Positions 7,247 through 14,115 of a DNA stretch of 21,779 nt are shown here, in pieces. The notes below the pieces were generated by a model. That model was given only the letters and a program-made list of their open reading frames with translations. It made no database searches and was not told the DNA's origin. The position numbers were made by a program, and so were the translations under genes. This DNA comes from VRUE01 sp035554595 (GTDB taxonomy: Bacteria; Actinomycetota; Thermoleophilia; Solirubrobacterales; 70-9), in the NCBI GenBank assembly GCA_035554595.1, contig DATMIH010000152.1, positions 1 to 21,779 of the forward strand, in the 5' to 3' direction. Position 1 is the stretch's first letter; every line of letters starts with the position of its first letter.

Positions 7247-7278
7247 CTTGCGCAACAAATCACCTCTGAGGAATCAAC

Positions 7279-7284
7279 TACCCT
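7279..7284 (+). promoter_or_regulatory. -10 box for the glycosyltransferase-flippase gene
   Basis: TACCCT is followed by nine bases (TTGTGATTC) and then GTG 7294. The leader would be two or three bases at most, and no Shine-Dalgarno is present. The string TAC-C/A-CTTTGTGA also occurs at the erpA promoter (10579-10590). Confidence 0.4.
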
Positions 7285-7293
7285 TTGTGATTC

Positions 7294-9621
7294 GTGCGGA
7301 TTGCTCTCGTCTCGCCATATTCCTGGTCCTACCAGGGCGGCGTGAACCGGCACGTGGAGGCTCTTGCCGAGGAGTTCCTCGGCCGCGGCCACCACGTTCG
7401 CGTGCTCGCCCCTTTTGACCCGCCGGGCCGGGTCAGTCGCGTCCTGCATCGCGCGGAGCCGGAGTCGCGTCAGATACCGGACTACCTGATCCCGCTGGGT
7501 CGGACAGCCGGCTTCCCTTCCAACGGAGCGATCTCGAACCTGGCGCCCTTTCCCGCCGGCGGGGTCGTCGCCCCACGCCGCGAGCTGAACCGGGGCAATT
7601 TCGACGTGGTCCACATCCACGAGCCGCTGGTGCCGCTGGTCGGCTGGAACGCGGCGCTGGGAACCGATGTCCCAGCCGTCGGCACCTTCCACGCTTACTC
7701 GACCAAGGCCGTGCCCAACTACACCGCCTCGGCACTGGGCGCGCGGCGCGTGTTCAACCGCCTATCCGCCCGCATCGCTGTCTCCGAGGCGGCCGCCTGG
7801 ACCGGGCGCCGCTGGTACGGCGGGCACTACGAGGTGATCCCCAATGGGGTCGACGTCGCCTCGGCGCCGAGCGGACCGAAGCCGTTGAGCGATCAGCTGC
7901 GCGTCCTCTTCGTCGGCCGGCCAGAGGAGCGCAAGGGCCTGCCGATCCTCCTCGCCGCCTTCGGCGCCCTGGTCGAGCACGTGCCCAGTCGCCTCACCGT
8001 GATCGGCGCCGAGCGCGAGGACGTGCTGCGCTACCTCGCTGACCCAGAGGCGATGCGCCACATCGACGTGCGCGGCCGCGTCTCGGGCGAGGCACTGCAC
8101 ACCGCGATGCACGAAGCGGACGTCCTCTGCGCCCCGTCGCTCTCGGGTGAGAGCTTCGGCATGGTCCTGACCGAGGCCTTTGCCGCCGGCACTCCCGCGA
8201 TTGCCTCCGCCATCGCCGGCTACAGCGATGTCGTCAACGACGGTGTCGACGGAGTGCTCGTCCCTCCCGGCGACGCCCAGCGCCTCGCCGAGGAGCTGCA
8301 GCGTGCCCACCACGAGCCGGAGCGGCTGACGGCGATGGGCCGTGCCGCCCGCCAGAGCGCCGAGCGCTATGCCTGGCCGCGCGTCGCCGATCGGGTGACA
8401 GCCGTCTATGAGCGCGCACTCGCGGCACCCGAGCCAGCCAACAACCTGGAGCGAGCCGCTCGCTGGCTGGGCATACAGCCCTCTGACGGCTTGCCGCCGC
8501 AACCGCCGCAGCGGCTCCCCTCACTCGATCCCGCGCCCGCCCAGATCGGCAAGCGCAAGCGCAAGATCGCCCGTCGGGTCGGACTTGCCGCCGCCGCCCT
8601 GATCGGGATCTTCCTAACGCGGCAGGCGGCGCAGAAGATCGGCGTCGACAACGTGGTCGAAAGCATCGTCCGCTCCGACCTAAGCTGGGTACTGGTCGCC
8701 TGCGCACTGATGGCACTTTCGCTCTTCTTCCGCGCCGCCTCCTGGTACTGGATCGTACGGGCGGCACTGCCGCTGCGACCGGTTCGCCGCCGCGACGTGA
8801 CCTCGGCGACGATGATCGGCGTGCTGATGTCGGCGACCCTGCCGGCCCGCCTCGGCGAGCCGGCCCGCGCGATGTCGCTGGCCCGCCGCATCGGTCGCAT
8901 GCGCGAGACCTTTCCGGTGCTGCTCGGCACCCTCGTCTCGCAGACGGTGCTCAACCTCGTCGCCCTGGCGATGCTCGGCGTGATCATCGTCTCCACCACC
9001 GACCTCTTCCACTCCAGCACCCAGAAGCTCTTCGCCTTCAGCTTCGTACCGCTGCTCTTGCTGCTCGTCGTCCTGCTCGCCCCGCCGCTGATGCGGCGCA
9101 ACGGAAACGGCCGCCTCGCCCGGCTCGGCGCCACCATGCATGCCGCCCTGCTGCAGGTCCGGGCCGGCCTGCGCATCTTCCGCAACCCGCGCCGTGGCGC
9201 CGCTGCCGCTGCCGCCCAGCTCGGCGCCTGGGCGATCCAGCTCGCCGCCTGCTGGGCGCTGCTCGCCGCCCTCGGGCTCAGCGATCAGGCGGGCATCGGC
9301 GCTGCCGCCGCGGTGCTCTTCGCCGTTAACGTCACCGCCGTCGTGCCGGTGACGCCGTCGAACATCGGTGTCTTCCAGCTCGCCGTGATCAGCGTTCTGC
9401 ACTCGGGTTTCGGCGTCAGCGCCGACGCCGCGCTCGCCTACGGCGTGATCCTGCAGGCGGTCGAGATCGCCACCGCGGTCGCCCTGGGGCTGCCGGCATT
9501 GGTTCGCGAAGGGCTCACCTGGAGCGACCTGCGCGTGCAGGCCCTCTCCACCACCCCGGTGCGGCTCAAGCCGCAGCCGGTGCCGCGCGAGTCGGGGACT
9601 CGCGAAGGCGTTCGCGCTTAG
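7294..9621 (+). CDS. GT4 (PimA-like) glycosyltransferase fused to a flippase-like membrane domain
   Basis: A 775-residue two-part protein. Residues 1-375 are a GT-B retaining glycosyltransferase of family GT4 resembling the phosphatidylinositol mannosyltransferase PimA. It starts with RIALVSPYSWSYQGGVNRHV, then FDVVHIHEPLVPLV, VGTFHAYS, VIPNGVD and FVGRPEERKGLPILL. The EX7E motif at 286-294 (ESFGMVLTE) contacts the sugar nucleotide. A Pro-rich linker (about 390-425) and a basic patch (KRKRKIARR) lead into about eight membrane segments. These resemble the lysylphosphatidylglycerol synthase TM/UPF0104 'flippase-like' family (SATLPARLGEPARAMSLARR, VTPSNIGVFQLAVISVL). One chain could glycosylate a lipid on the cytoplasmic face and help move it across the membrane; that coupling is inference. 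GTG 7294 gives the canonical MRIxLVSPY start. Its stop overlaps that of the convergent degV gene by three bases. Usually these are two separate proteins. Confidence 0.88.
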   Translation: MRIALVSPYSWSYQGGVNRHVEALAEEFLGRGHHVRVLAPFDPPGRVSRVLHRAEPESRQIPDYLIPLGRTAGFPSNGAISNLAPFPAGGVVAPRRELNRGNFDVVHIHEPLVPLVGWNAALGTDVPAVGTFHAYSTKAVPNYTASALGARRVFNRLSARIAVSEAAAWTGRRWYGGHYEVIPNGVDVASAPSGPKPLSDQLRVLFVGRPEERKGLPILLAAFGALVEHVPSRLTVIGAEREDVLRYLADPEAMRHIDVRGRVSGEALHTAMHEADVLCAPSLSGESFGMVLTEAFAAGTPAIASAIAGYSDVVNDGVDGVLVPPGDAQRLAEELQRAHHEPERLTAMGRAARQSAERYAWPRVADRVTAVYERALAAPEPANNLERAARWLGIQPSDGLPPQPPQRLPSLDPAPAQIGKRKRKIARRVGLAAAALIGIFLTRQAAQKIGVDNVVESIVRSDLSWVLVACALMALSLFFRAASWYWIVRAALPLRPVRRRDVTSATMIGVLMSATLPARLGEPARAMSLARRIGRMRETFPVLLGTLVSQTVLNLVALAMLGVIIVSTTDLFHSSTQKLFAFSFVPLLLLLVVLLAPPLMRRNGNGRLARLGATMHAALLQVRAGLRIFRNPRRGAAAAAAQLGAWAIQLAACWALLAALGLSDQAGIGAAAAVLFAVNVTAVVPVTPSNIGVFQLAVISVLHSGFGVSADAALAYGVILQAVEIATAVALGLPALVREGLTWSDLRVQALSTTPVRLKPQPVPRESGTREGVRA

Positions 9622-10493
9622 CTGAGCACGTCCTTCGAGACGCTGCCGACGCCGAGCAGGCCGGGACCGACGTGGGCGCCGATCACCGGGCCGATCTCGG
9701 AGATGAAGGCCGGCTCGCAGCCGAAGATTTCACGGCAGTCGTCGGCAAGCGCCCCGGCCGTCTCGGGATCCTGGATGTGCTGCACGACCCAGGCGTCGAG
9801 GCCGGACTCGTGGCGCTGGCGCGCGTAGTCGCGCAGGCGCTCGATCGAGCGGGCGCGGGTGCGGACGCGCTCGACCGGGGTGATCTCCTCCTCCAGGGTG
9901 AGGATCGGCTTGATCTTCAGGGCCGAGCCGATCCAGGCGCGGGCGCCACCGATGCGGCCACCGCGGCGCAGGTACTCGAGCGTGTCGATCGCGAACCACA
10001 TCTTCAGCTCCTCGCGCGCTCGTTCAGCGCGGGCGATCGCCCCCGCTGCGTCGGCGCCCGAAGCGGCGGCCGCTGCAGCGGCGACAACGGGAAGGCCCAT
10101 GCCACCGCAGGCCGAGCGCGAGTCGAAGAGGTGGATCCGCTCACCGCCCTTGCCCTCGGCGACAAGCCGCTCACGGGCCTGGTTGGCGGCCTCGAAGGTC
10201 CCCGAGATCCCCGAGGAGATGTGGATCGAGACGACTTCGCGCCCTTCGTCGAGCAGCGGCTCATAGACGGCGGTGAAGTCCCCGATCGAGGGCTGCGAGG
10301 TCGTCGCCCCCTCTTCCGATGCGCGCAGCCGCTCGTAGAAGCCCGCGTAGTCGCTGATCTCCAACTCCGACTCCTGGTGGCCATCAACCGAGACATAGAG
10401 GCTGATCCTCTTGATCCCAAGCGAGGCAACGAGCTCGCTCGGCAAGTAGGCCGTCGTGTCACAGACAACCGCAGTTTCGGCTGGAGAACTCAA
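9618..10493 (-). CDS. DegV family fatty-acid-binding protein
   Basis: DegV proteins bind a fatty acid between two alpha/beta domains; some (FakB) present it to a fatty acid kinase for phospholipid synthesis. The sequence has the full pattern: VVCDTTAYLPSELV at the N-terminus, TTSQPSIGDFTAVYEPLL, the signature VSIHISSGISGTFEAANQAR, DSRSACGGMGLPV and LEYLRRGGRIGGARAWIGS. About 291 residues is normal. The frame is open back to 10571 but has no ATG. I chose TTG 10493, which begins one strand before VVCDTT and leaves about 100 bp for promoters towards erpA; a TTG at 10571 would leave only 20 bp. No fakA-like kinase is in the window. The gene is convergent with the glycosyltransferase fusion and divergent from erpA. 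Family is firm; the bound lipid and partner are unknown. Confidence 0.92.
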   Translation of the reverse strand: MSSPAETAVVCDTTAYLPSELVASLGIKRISLYVSVDGHQESELEISDYAGFYERLRASEEGATTSQPSIGDFTAVYEPLLDEGREVVSIHISSGISGTFEAANQARERLVAEGKGGERIHLFDSRSACGGMGLPVVAAAAAAASGADAAGAIARAERAREELKMWFAIDTLEYLRRGGRIGGARAWIGSALKIKPILTLEEEITPVERVRTRARSIERLRDYARQRHESGLDAWVVQHIQDPETAGALADDCREIFGCEPAFISEIGPVIGAHVGPGLLGVGSVSKDVLS

Positions 10494-10553
10494 GCCAGGC
10501 GATTCTCGCAGACCCCGCTGGTCAGTTAGACCTGAGCGGCGACCGGACCGAGG

Positions 10554-10584
10554 TTGGAAGAGAACGTCCAACGGTCGCTACACT
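10554..10584 (+). promoter_or_regulatory. Promoter of erpA, leaderless
   Basis: TACACT at 10579-10584 is followed by exactly seven bases (TTGTGAA) and GTG 10592, so the transcript should begin at the start codon. TTGGAA at 10554-10559 may be the -35 box, though its 19-nt spacing is slightly long. No Shine-Dalgarno precedes the GTG. Confidence 0.5.
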
Positions 10585-10591
10585 TTGTGAA

Positions 10592-10978
10592 GTGACCGAC
10601 GCGACCAGCGACACTCCGCAGACAGCGATCGCCTTGACTGACAAGGCGGCCGGGAAGATCGCCGAGCTGCTCGGCTCTCAAGAAGGCTCCGAGGGCCAGG
10701 CGCTCCGGGTCGCTGTGCGCGGGGGTGGGTGCTCTGGATTCCAGTACGCGCTCGCCTTCGATCGCGCCAAGGAGGACGACCACATCTTCGAGGTCGAAGG
10801 CGTCTCGGTGATCGTCGACAAAGTCAGCATGCAGTTCGTCTTCGGCTCCGAGGTTGACTACGTCGAAGGCCTGCAGGGCGCCGGCTTCCAGGTCAACAAC
10901 CCGAACGTCGTCGCCGCTTGCGGCTGTGGCTCGTCCTTCCAGGTGAAGGACGAAGCTCCCGAAACCGCCGCCGTCTGA
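10592..10978 (+). CDS. erpA: Iron-sulfur cluster carrier, ErpA/IscA/SufA (A-type) family
   Basis: A small cytoplasmic A-type carrier that binds an Fe-S cluster and passes it to target proteins. All three invariant cysteines are present: Cys47 in VRGGGCSGFQYALAFD, and Cys110 and Cys112 in VVAACGCGSSF. The FGSEVDYVEGLQGAGFQVNNP stretch is typical. Length (128) is normal with a short acidic, Ala-rich tail. The start is GTG 10592, seven bases after TACACT, so it is probably read from a leaderless mRNA. It converges with the glutaredoxin and BolA genes, which are known partners in the same pathway. Naming it ErpA rather than IscA or SufA follows actinobacterial habit and is not proven by sequence. 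The last codons and stop form one arm of a 16-bp inverted repeat. Confidence 0.93.
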   Translation: MTDATSDTPQTAIALTDKAAGKIAELLGSQEGSEGQALRVAVRGGGCSGFQYALAFDRAKEDDHIFEVEGVSVIVDKVSMQFVFGSEVDYVEGLQGAGFQVNNPNVVAACGCGSSFQVKDEAPETAAV

Positions 10979-11070
10979 GCCAAGCAGATCAAGGACGCAG
11001 GGAGCGTGGCGTGCTTCTGCACGCGAGCGACTGAGGACGCCGATATGCGCCGGTTCAGACGGCGGCGGTT
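10963..11070. terminator. Inverted repeat spanning the gap between erpA and the glutaredoxin gene
   Basis: AACCGCCGCCGTCTGA (10963-10978, the end of erpA) is repeated in inverse orientation at 11055-11070, touching the glutaredoxin stop codon. The pairing is perfect over 16 bp and extends three more pairs with one G-T. The 76-nt interval contains a second hairpin, GCGTGC-TTCT-GCACGC at 11009-11024. There is no U-tract. The position between convergent genes fits a bidirectional terminator or mRNA 3'-end stabiliser, but it could also be the trace of an inverted duplication. Confidence 0.6.
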
Positions 11071-11452
11071 ATTCGATCTGCAGCGGGGGTGACTGCGCCG
11101 GAGGAGCGGCAGCGGCTGGTGCGGCCTCGGGCTGCTCGACGCCCAGTGCCTCGGCCAGCTCGCCGGAGTCGAACATCTCTTCGATGATGTCGGCCCCGCC
11201 CAGCAGCTCGCCGTTGACGTAGAGCTGGGGAAAGGTCTGCCAGTCGGAGATCTCGGCGGTGACTTCGCGCAGCGGCTGTAGGGCCGGCAGCACGTCAATC
11301 GCGCCGTACTCGACGTCGAGCGAGTCGAGTACCTGCACGACCCGCATCGAGAAGCCGCAGCGCGGCATTTCCGGCGTGCCCTTCATGAAGAGCAGCACCG
11401 GGTTGGCGGCGATCAGTTCCTCGATCTTCTGTTTCAGCTCGGCGTCGGCCAT
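11069..11452 (-). CDS. grxD: Monothiol (CGFS) glutaredoxin, Grx4/GrxD type
   Basis: CGFS glutaredoxins hold a glutathione-ligated [2Fe-2S] cluster, often with BolA, and transfer it to other proteins. The sequence shows LLFMKGTPEMPRCGFSMRVV with CGFS at residues 32-35. Then come WQTFPQLYVNGELLGGADII (71-90), containing the cis-proline and GG glutathione-binding motifs, and the end helix MFDSGELAEAL. The core ends near residue 106; a 20-residue Ala/Pro-rich tail follows that homologues often lack. I chose ATG 11452; a GTG two codons upstream (11458) is also possible. The gene starts 13 bp after the bolA stop on the same strand, so the two are one operon, and it converges on erpA. Confidence 0.95.
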   Translation of the reverse strand: MADAELKQKIEELIAANPVLLFMKGTPEMPRCGFSMRVVQVLDSLDVEYGAIDVLPALQPLREVTAEISDWQTFPQLYVNGELLGGADIIEEMFDSGELAEALGVEQPEAAPAAAAPPAQSPPLQIE

Positions 11453-11465
11453 TGGCACAGAGTAG

Positions 11466-11702
11466 CTATCCGGGCAGCCCGGTCTTCAGCGAGAGGGCGT
11501 GGATCGTGCCGTCGTCGAAGCGCTCCTTCACCGCGGCCTTGACCAGGCGGTGCTGATCGAGCCGCGAGAGGCCCTCGAACTGGGTGGCCGAGACCGTCGC
11601 CCGCAGGTGGTCGCCGGTGCCAGTCTCATCGATGACCTCGACCGCGGCACCGGGCAGCGCCGTCTCGATCATCCGCTCGATTTCAGCCAGGTCGGCAGCC
11701 AC
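11466..11702 (-). CDS. bolA: BolA family protein
   Basis: A small BolA/IbaG-type protein that pairs with CGFS glutaredoxins to bind or hand on [2Fe-2S] clusters. The core signature GTGDHLRATVSATQFEGLSRLDQHRLVKAA is conserved over residues 28-57 in segments (DHLRATVSATQFEG, LSRLDQHRLV). It is followed by GTIHALSLKT, the usual BolA end. The open frame begins at ATG 11729, but I prefer GTG 11702: a TACAAT box lies exactly seven bases upstream of it, and it gives a 78-residue protein starting at the first helix (DLAEIERMIETALPG). The extra residues of the longer form (GAFHTIAPV) are not family-like. It is followed by the glutaredoxin gene after 13 bp and is divergent from the alpha/beta hydrolase gene. 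Confidence 0.93.
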   Translation of the reverse strand: MAADLAEIERMIETALPGAAVEVIDETGTGDHLRATVSATQFEGLSRLDQHRLVKAAVKERFDDGTIHALSLKTGLPG

Positions 11703-11709
11703 GGGCGCG

Positions 11710-11715
11710 ATTGTA
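11710..11715 (-). promoter_or_regulatory. -10 box of bolA, leaderless
   Basis: TACAAT on the minus strand (five of six matches to TATAAT) is followed by seven bases (CGCGCCC) and GTG 11702. This decides the start choice for bolA. No Shine-Dalgarno is present upstream of that GTG. Confidence 0.55.
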
Positions 11716-11728
11716 TGGAAGGCGCCCA

Positions 11729-11734
11729 TAGGAT
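11729..11734 (+). promoter_or_regulatory. -10 box of the alpha/beta hydrolase, leaderless
   Basis: TAGGAT is followed by seven bases (CGTTGCC) and GTG 11742. It lies only 13 bp from the oppositely facing TACAAT of bolA, so RNA polymerase cannot easily occupy both promoters at once. Confidence 0.5.
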
Positions 11735-11741
11735 CGTTGCC

Positions 11742-12632
11742 GTGGGACGAGAGGACGTCGACTTCGCTTCCGGCAAGGATCGATGCGCTGCCTGGCTGTA
11801 CCGACCGGTGGACACGGCGACCCCAGCGCCCTGTGTGGTGATGGCCTCGGGCTTCTCATGCGTCCGCGACCAGGGCCTCGACGCCTTTGCCGAGCGCTTC
11901 ATGGCAGCGGGCTTTGCCGTGCTCGCCTTCGACTACCGCTGCTTCGCCGACAGCGGCGGTGAGCCACGCCAGCTAGTGCGAGCCAACCGTCAGTGCGACG
12001 ACTGGCGCGCGGCACTTTCCTTCGTGCGCTCACTCAACTGGGTCGACGTCCGTCGCATCGCCATCTGGGGCTTCTCCGCCGGCGGTGGACACGTTCAGTT
12101 ACTGGCCATGACCGAGCCCGGTATCGGCGCCGCGATCGGCGTTGCCCCGCTCGTCGACGGGACCCGCACGCTGCATTACATCGGTGGCCTCCCCCTCCTG
12201 ACCCGCCTCGGCCTGGCCGGGATCCGCGATGGGTTCCGCGCCCTGCGCGGGGCTGAGCCTTACCGAGTCCCCGCCGCCGGCGTGCCCGGCTCTGGCGCGG
12301 TTATAAGCAGCCCGGAAGGCCTGAGCGGCTTCGAATCGATCACACCGCCGGACTCGAGTTGGCGCAATGAAGCCTGCGCTCGCACCTTCATGGCGCCGCC
12401 ATACCGGCTGGCACGCAAGGTTCGCCACATCCCGATTCCAATTCTTTACTGCATCACCGAAGGCGACGACGTCACTCCCCCTGCACTCGGAATGCAGGCC
12501 GCGGAACGAGCGCCGTTTGGCGAGCTGCACACGTACCCTGGCGGCCACTTCGACGCCTTCCTCGGCGAGACCCTGGAGCGCATGGCCGCCGACCAGCTCG
12601 ACTTCCTCACCCGTCGCCTGACCGCTAACTAA
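11742..12632 (+). CDS. Alpha/beta hydrolase (dienelactone hydrolase / S15-like esterase group)
   Basis: A serine hydrolase of the alpha/beta fold, probably cytoplasmic, with unknown substrate. The nucleophile elbow is IWGFSAGGGH with Ser112. The probable acid is in ITEGDDVTPP (Asp242 or Asp243) and the base is His269 in PGGHFDAFLG. The start region REDVDFASGKDRCAAWLYRP and the oxyanion-side VVMASGFSC resemble actinobacterial hydrolases that open with a strand and a 'C-AAWLYRP' turn. Between the elbow and the acid is a roughly 100-residue lid-like insertion. I chose GTG 11742 because TAGGAT precedes it by seven bases and it gives the family-like start; ATG 11715 adds nine residues and overlaps the bolA promoter. 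No signal peptide is seen. It converges with the small envelope genes 16 bp away. Esterase, amidase and peptidase roles are all possible. Confidence 0.85.
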   Translation: MGREDVDFASGKDRCAAWLYRPVDTATPAPCVVMASGFSCVRDQGLDAFAERFMAAGFAVLAFDYRCFADSGGEPRQLVRANRQCDDWRAALSFVRSLNWVDVRRIAIWGFSAGGGHVQLLAMTEPGIGAAIGVAPLVDGTRTLHYIGGLPLLTRLGLAGIRDGFRALRGAEPYRVPAAGVPGSGAVISSPEGLSGFESITPPDSSWRNEACARTFMAPPYRLARKVRHIPIPILYCITEGDDVTPPALGMQAAERAPFGELHTYPGGHFDAFLGETLERMAADQLDFLTRRLTAN

Positions 12633-12648
12633 GAGGGACGCAGCGGCG

Positions 12649-12900
12649 CTAGCGACGGCGGCGCAGCATCATCAGGCCGCCGAGGGCGAAGCCGGCGATC
12701 GCCGCGCCGGCGATCAGCTGCGAGCGGTGCTCATAGGCCTGGCGGCGCCAGTCGGTGAGTTCGGTGACGCGGCCGCGCAGGATCTCGACCGAGCTGCCCA
12801 GGTCACGGCGCTGCAGATCGATGTCGCGGCGGATCTCGGCCGCGGAACGGCCCGGCCGGCCGGCGCTCGAGGGACGGACAGGATCGGGTTGAGCGCTCAT
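12649..12900 (-). CDS. DUF3618 family small membrane-anchored protein
   Basis: An 83-residue protein matching DUF3618: after a short disordered N-terminus comes AAEIRRDIDLQRRDLGSSVE, then LRGRVTELTDWRRQAYEHRS. A single membrane segment (about 63-78, LIAGAAIAGFALGGLMML) follows, ending in RRRR on the probable cytoplasmic side. DUF3618 genes in Actinomycetota are regularly found after a holin-X/DUF1469 gene, as here, where the ATG overlaps the preceding stop by four bases (ATGA). Biochemical function is unknown; an envelope or membrane-scaffold role is inferred from topology. Confidence 0.85.
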   Translation of the reverse strand: MSAQPDPVRPSSAGRPGRSAAEIRRDIDLQRRDLGSSVEILRGRVTELTDWRRQAYEHRSQLIAGAAIAGFALGGLMMLRRRR

Positions 12901-13358
12901 TCCTTGCCTGCCTTCGCTCCGGATTCCAGCGTTTCCTTGGTCAGCTTCGCCTCTTCGATCGCCTGTTCGGGCATCGGCGGGGCGCCGGCCTGCACCGAGC
13001 GATAGGCGATGAAGCCCGCCGCGGCGGCGATCAGGAGGAAGGCTGCAGCCTCAACGAAGAAGCCGGGCCAGGCGTTGCCGTCGAAGACCTCTTCGGCAAG
13101 CAGCCAGGCGATGCCCTCCATGACCAGGATCAGCGCCAGGAAGGCGAAGACGCCGGCGGCGATACCGACGACCGAGCCGCGCAGGAGCTTGCCGACCTTC
13201 TCGGAGACCTCGGTCTTGGCCAGCTCGATCTCCTCGCGCACGAGCGAGGAACTCTTCTCGGCGACGTCGAAGACGAGCTCGCTTACCGAGCGATCCTCGG
13301 GCGCAGGTCCTTGCGGGGCGCCAGGACCGGAGGGCGGTATGCCGGTTCCGTCAGCCAC
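12897..13358 (-). CDS. Holin-X / DUF1469-type membrane protein
   Basis: A 153-residue protein of the actinobacterial 'holin superfamily III'-like group (DUF1469). The first 22 residues are Pro/Gly-rich. An amphipathic helix follows, with SVSELVFDVAEKSSSLVREE and IELAKTEVSEKVGK, the family hallmark (LxxxExxLAKxE). Two membrane segments are at about 61-86 (SVVGIAAGVFAFLALILVM) and 100-119 (FFVEAAAFLLIAAAAGFIAY). The C-terminus (EQAIEEAKLTKETLESGAKA) is charged and helical. Despite the name, chromosomal members are not known to be phage holins, and no phage gene is nearby. It starts at GTG 13358, one base after the preceding stop, and overlaps the DUF3618 start by four bases. The three genes form one compact unit. 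Function is unknown. Confidence 0.85.
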   Translation of the reverse strand: MADGTGIPPSGPGAPQGPAPEDRSVSELVFDVAEKSSSLVREEIELAKTEVSEKVGKLLRGSVVGIAAGVFAFLALILVMEGIAWLLAEEVFDGNAWPGFFVEAAAFLLIAAAAGFIAYRSVQAGAPPMPEQAIEEAKLTKETLESGAKAGKE

Positions 13359-13359
13359 G

Positions 13360-13494
13360 CTACTCGGGCGGATCCTCGTTGTAGATGCGGCGGAAGACGA
13401 TGGCGGCGAGGCGGGTCGCGACGATGCTGGCGAGCGCGCCGCTGGCGGCGAGCATGCCGCTCCAGACGAGACGTTTGGCGATGTCGTTATCCAT
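13360..13494 (-). CDS. Small single-pass membrane protein, DUF4235-like
   Basis: A 44-residue reading frame: a basic start (MDNDIAKRLVW), one hydrophobic segment (SGMLAASGALASIVATRLAA) and the tail IVFRRIYNEDPPE. The pattern of one small-residue-rich helix followed by a hydrophobic/basic turn and an acidic, proline-ending tail resembles DUF4235 proteins, which often sit beside holin-X and DUF3618 genes. Its stop is one base from the next GTG, it begins 15 bp after the TetR gene, and TAAGGT lies eight bases before its ATG. Reality is supported by operon packing and promoter spacing; the family assignment is tentative because it is so short. Confidence 0.7.
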   Translation of the reverse strand: MDNDIAKRLVWSGMLAASGALASIVATRLAAIVFRRIYNEDPPE

Positions 13495-13502
13495 TGGGCC
13501 CG

Positions 13503-13508
13503 ACCTTA
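13503..13508 (-). promoter_or_regulatory. -10 box for the small envelope operon
   Basis: TAAGGT on the minus strand is eight bases (CGGGCCCA) from ATG 13494 and abuts the TetR stop codon. It would give the three-gene envelope operon its own near-leaderless start, independent of the TetR transcript. Confidence 0.4.
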
Positions 13509-13509
13509 C

Positions 13510-14115
13510 CTATCGAGGCTCGAGACCGTCGCAGATCGTCGTCACCAGCAAGGCCTTTGCCTCGTCGAAGTCGCTGTCGGCGGCGGGAATCACCTCGAAG
13601 ATCCAGCCCGAGAGGAGCTGCTCGACCGCTCCGTAGAAAGCCATCGAGGCGAAGGTCGGGTCGATGTCGCGGCGAAAGACGCCGGCCGCCTGACCGTCAG
13701 CGACGATCTTCGCGATCGAGTCGTAAGCGCGACGGATCTCGGCCAGGTGAGTGCGGCCGAAGGAGTTGGCGGCCCGGGTGACCTCGACGATGATCACCTT
13801 CATCAGCTCCGGGTCGTGCCGGTAGGAATCGACGATGAAGCCGGCCGAGGCTTCCAGCTTCGCCCGCGGCGAGTCGCCTTCGCGGTCGGCCTCCTCGATC
13901 GCCGCCAGGAGCAGCGACCAGCGCTCGCGGAAGAGCTCGTTGAGCACCTCGTCCTTGGACTTGAAGTAGTGGTAGACGAGGCCGTAGGCGACCCCCGCCT
14001 CGTCGGCGATGTCGGAGACCCGGGTCGAGTGGAAGCCCTGGCGGGCGAAAACGCGGACCGCCGCGTCGAGGATCTGACGGCGCTTGTCCACCGCCGCTGT
14101 CGGCGCCTTGGCCAT
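13510..14115 (-). CDS. TetR/AcrR family transcriptional regulator
   Basis: A 201-residue TetR-type repressor. Residues 11-58 form the DNA-binding domain: RRQILDAAVRVFARQGFHST, then VSDIADEAGVAYGLVYHYF with the recognition helix, and KSKDEVLNELF. The C-terminal part (about 65-195) is the usual all-helical ligand-binding and dimerisation domain (LLAAIEEADREGDSPRAKLE, FYGAVEQLLSGWIFEV). The VYHYFKSKDE pattern recalls regulators of lipid or acyl-CoA genes, such as the FadR of Bacillus, but the ligand is unknown. The ATG at 14115 shares one base with the stop of the amidase gene upstream (TGATG), so they are cotranscribed. A 14-bp palindrome at the amidase promoter (14970-14983) is a natural candidate operator, which would make the pair autoregulated. 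Confidence 0.92.
   Translation of the reverse strand: MAKAPTAAVDKRRQILDAAVRVFARQGFHSTRVSDIADEAGVAYGLVYHYFKSKDEVLNELFRERWSLLLAAIEEADREGDSPRAKLEASAGFIVDSYRHDPELMKVIIVEVTRAANSFGRTHLAEIRRAYDSIAKIVADGQAAGVFRRDIDPTFASMAFYGAVEQLLSGWIFEVIPAADSDFDEAKALLVTTICDGLEPR

Noticed and set aside
5779..7269. 496-codon plus-strand frame overlapping the membrane protein
   Set aside because: Arg/Gly-rich shadow frame; the overlapping frame encodes ordered membrane helices.
12897..13358. Phage holin indicating a prophage
   Set aside because: The holin-X/DUF1469 family is common on actinobacterial chromosomes beside DUF3618 genes, and no other phage gene is in the window.
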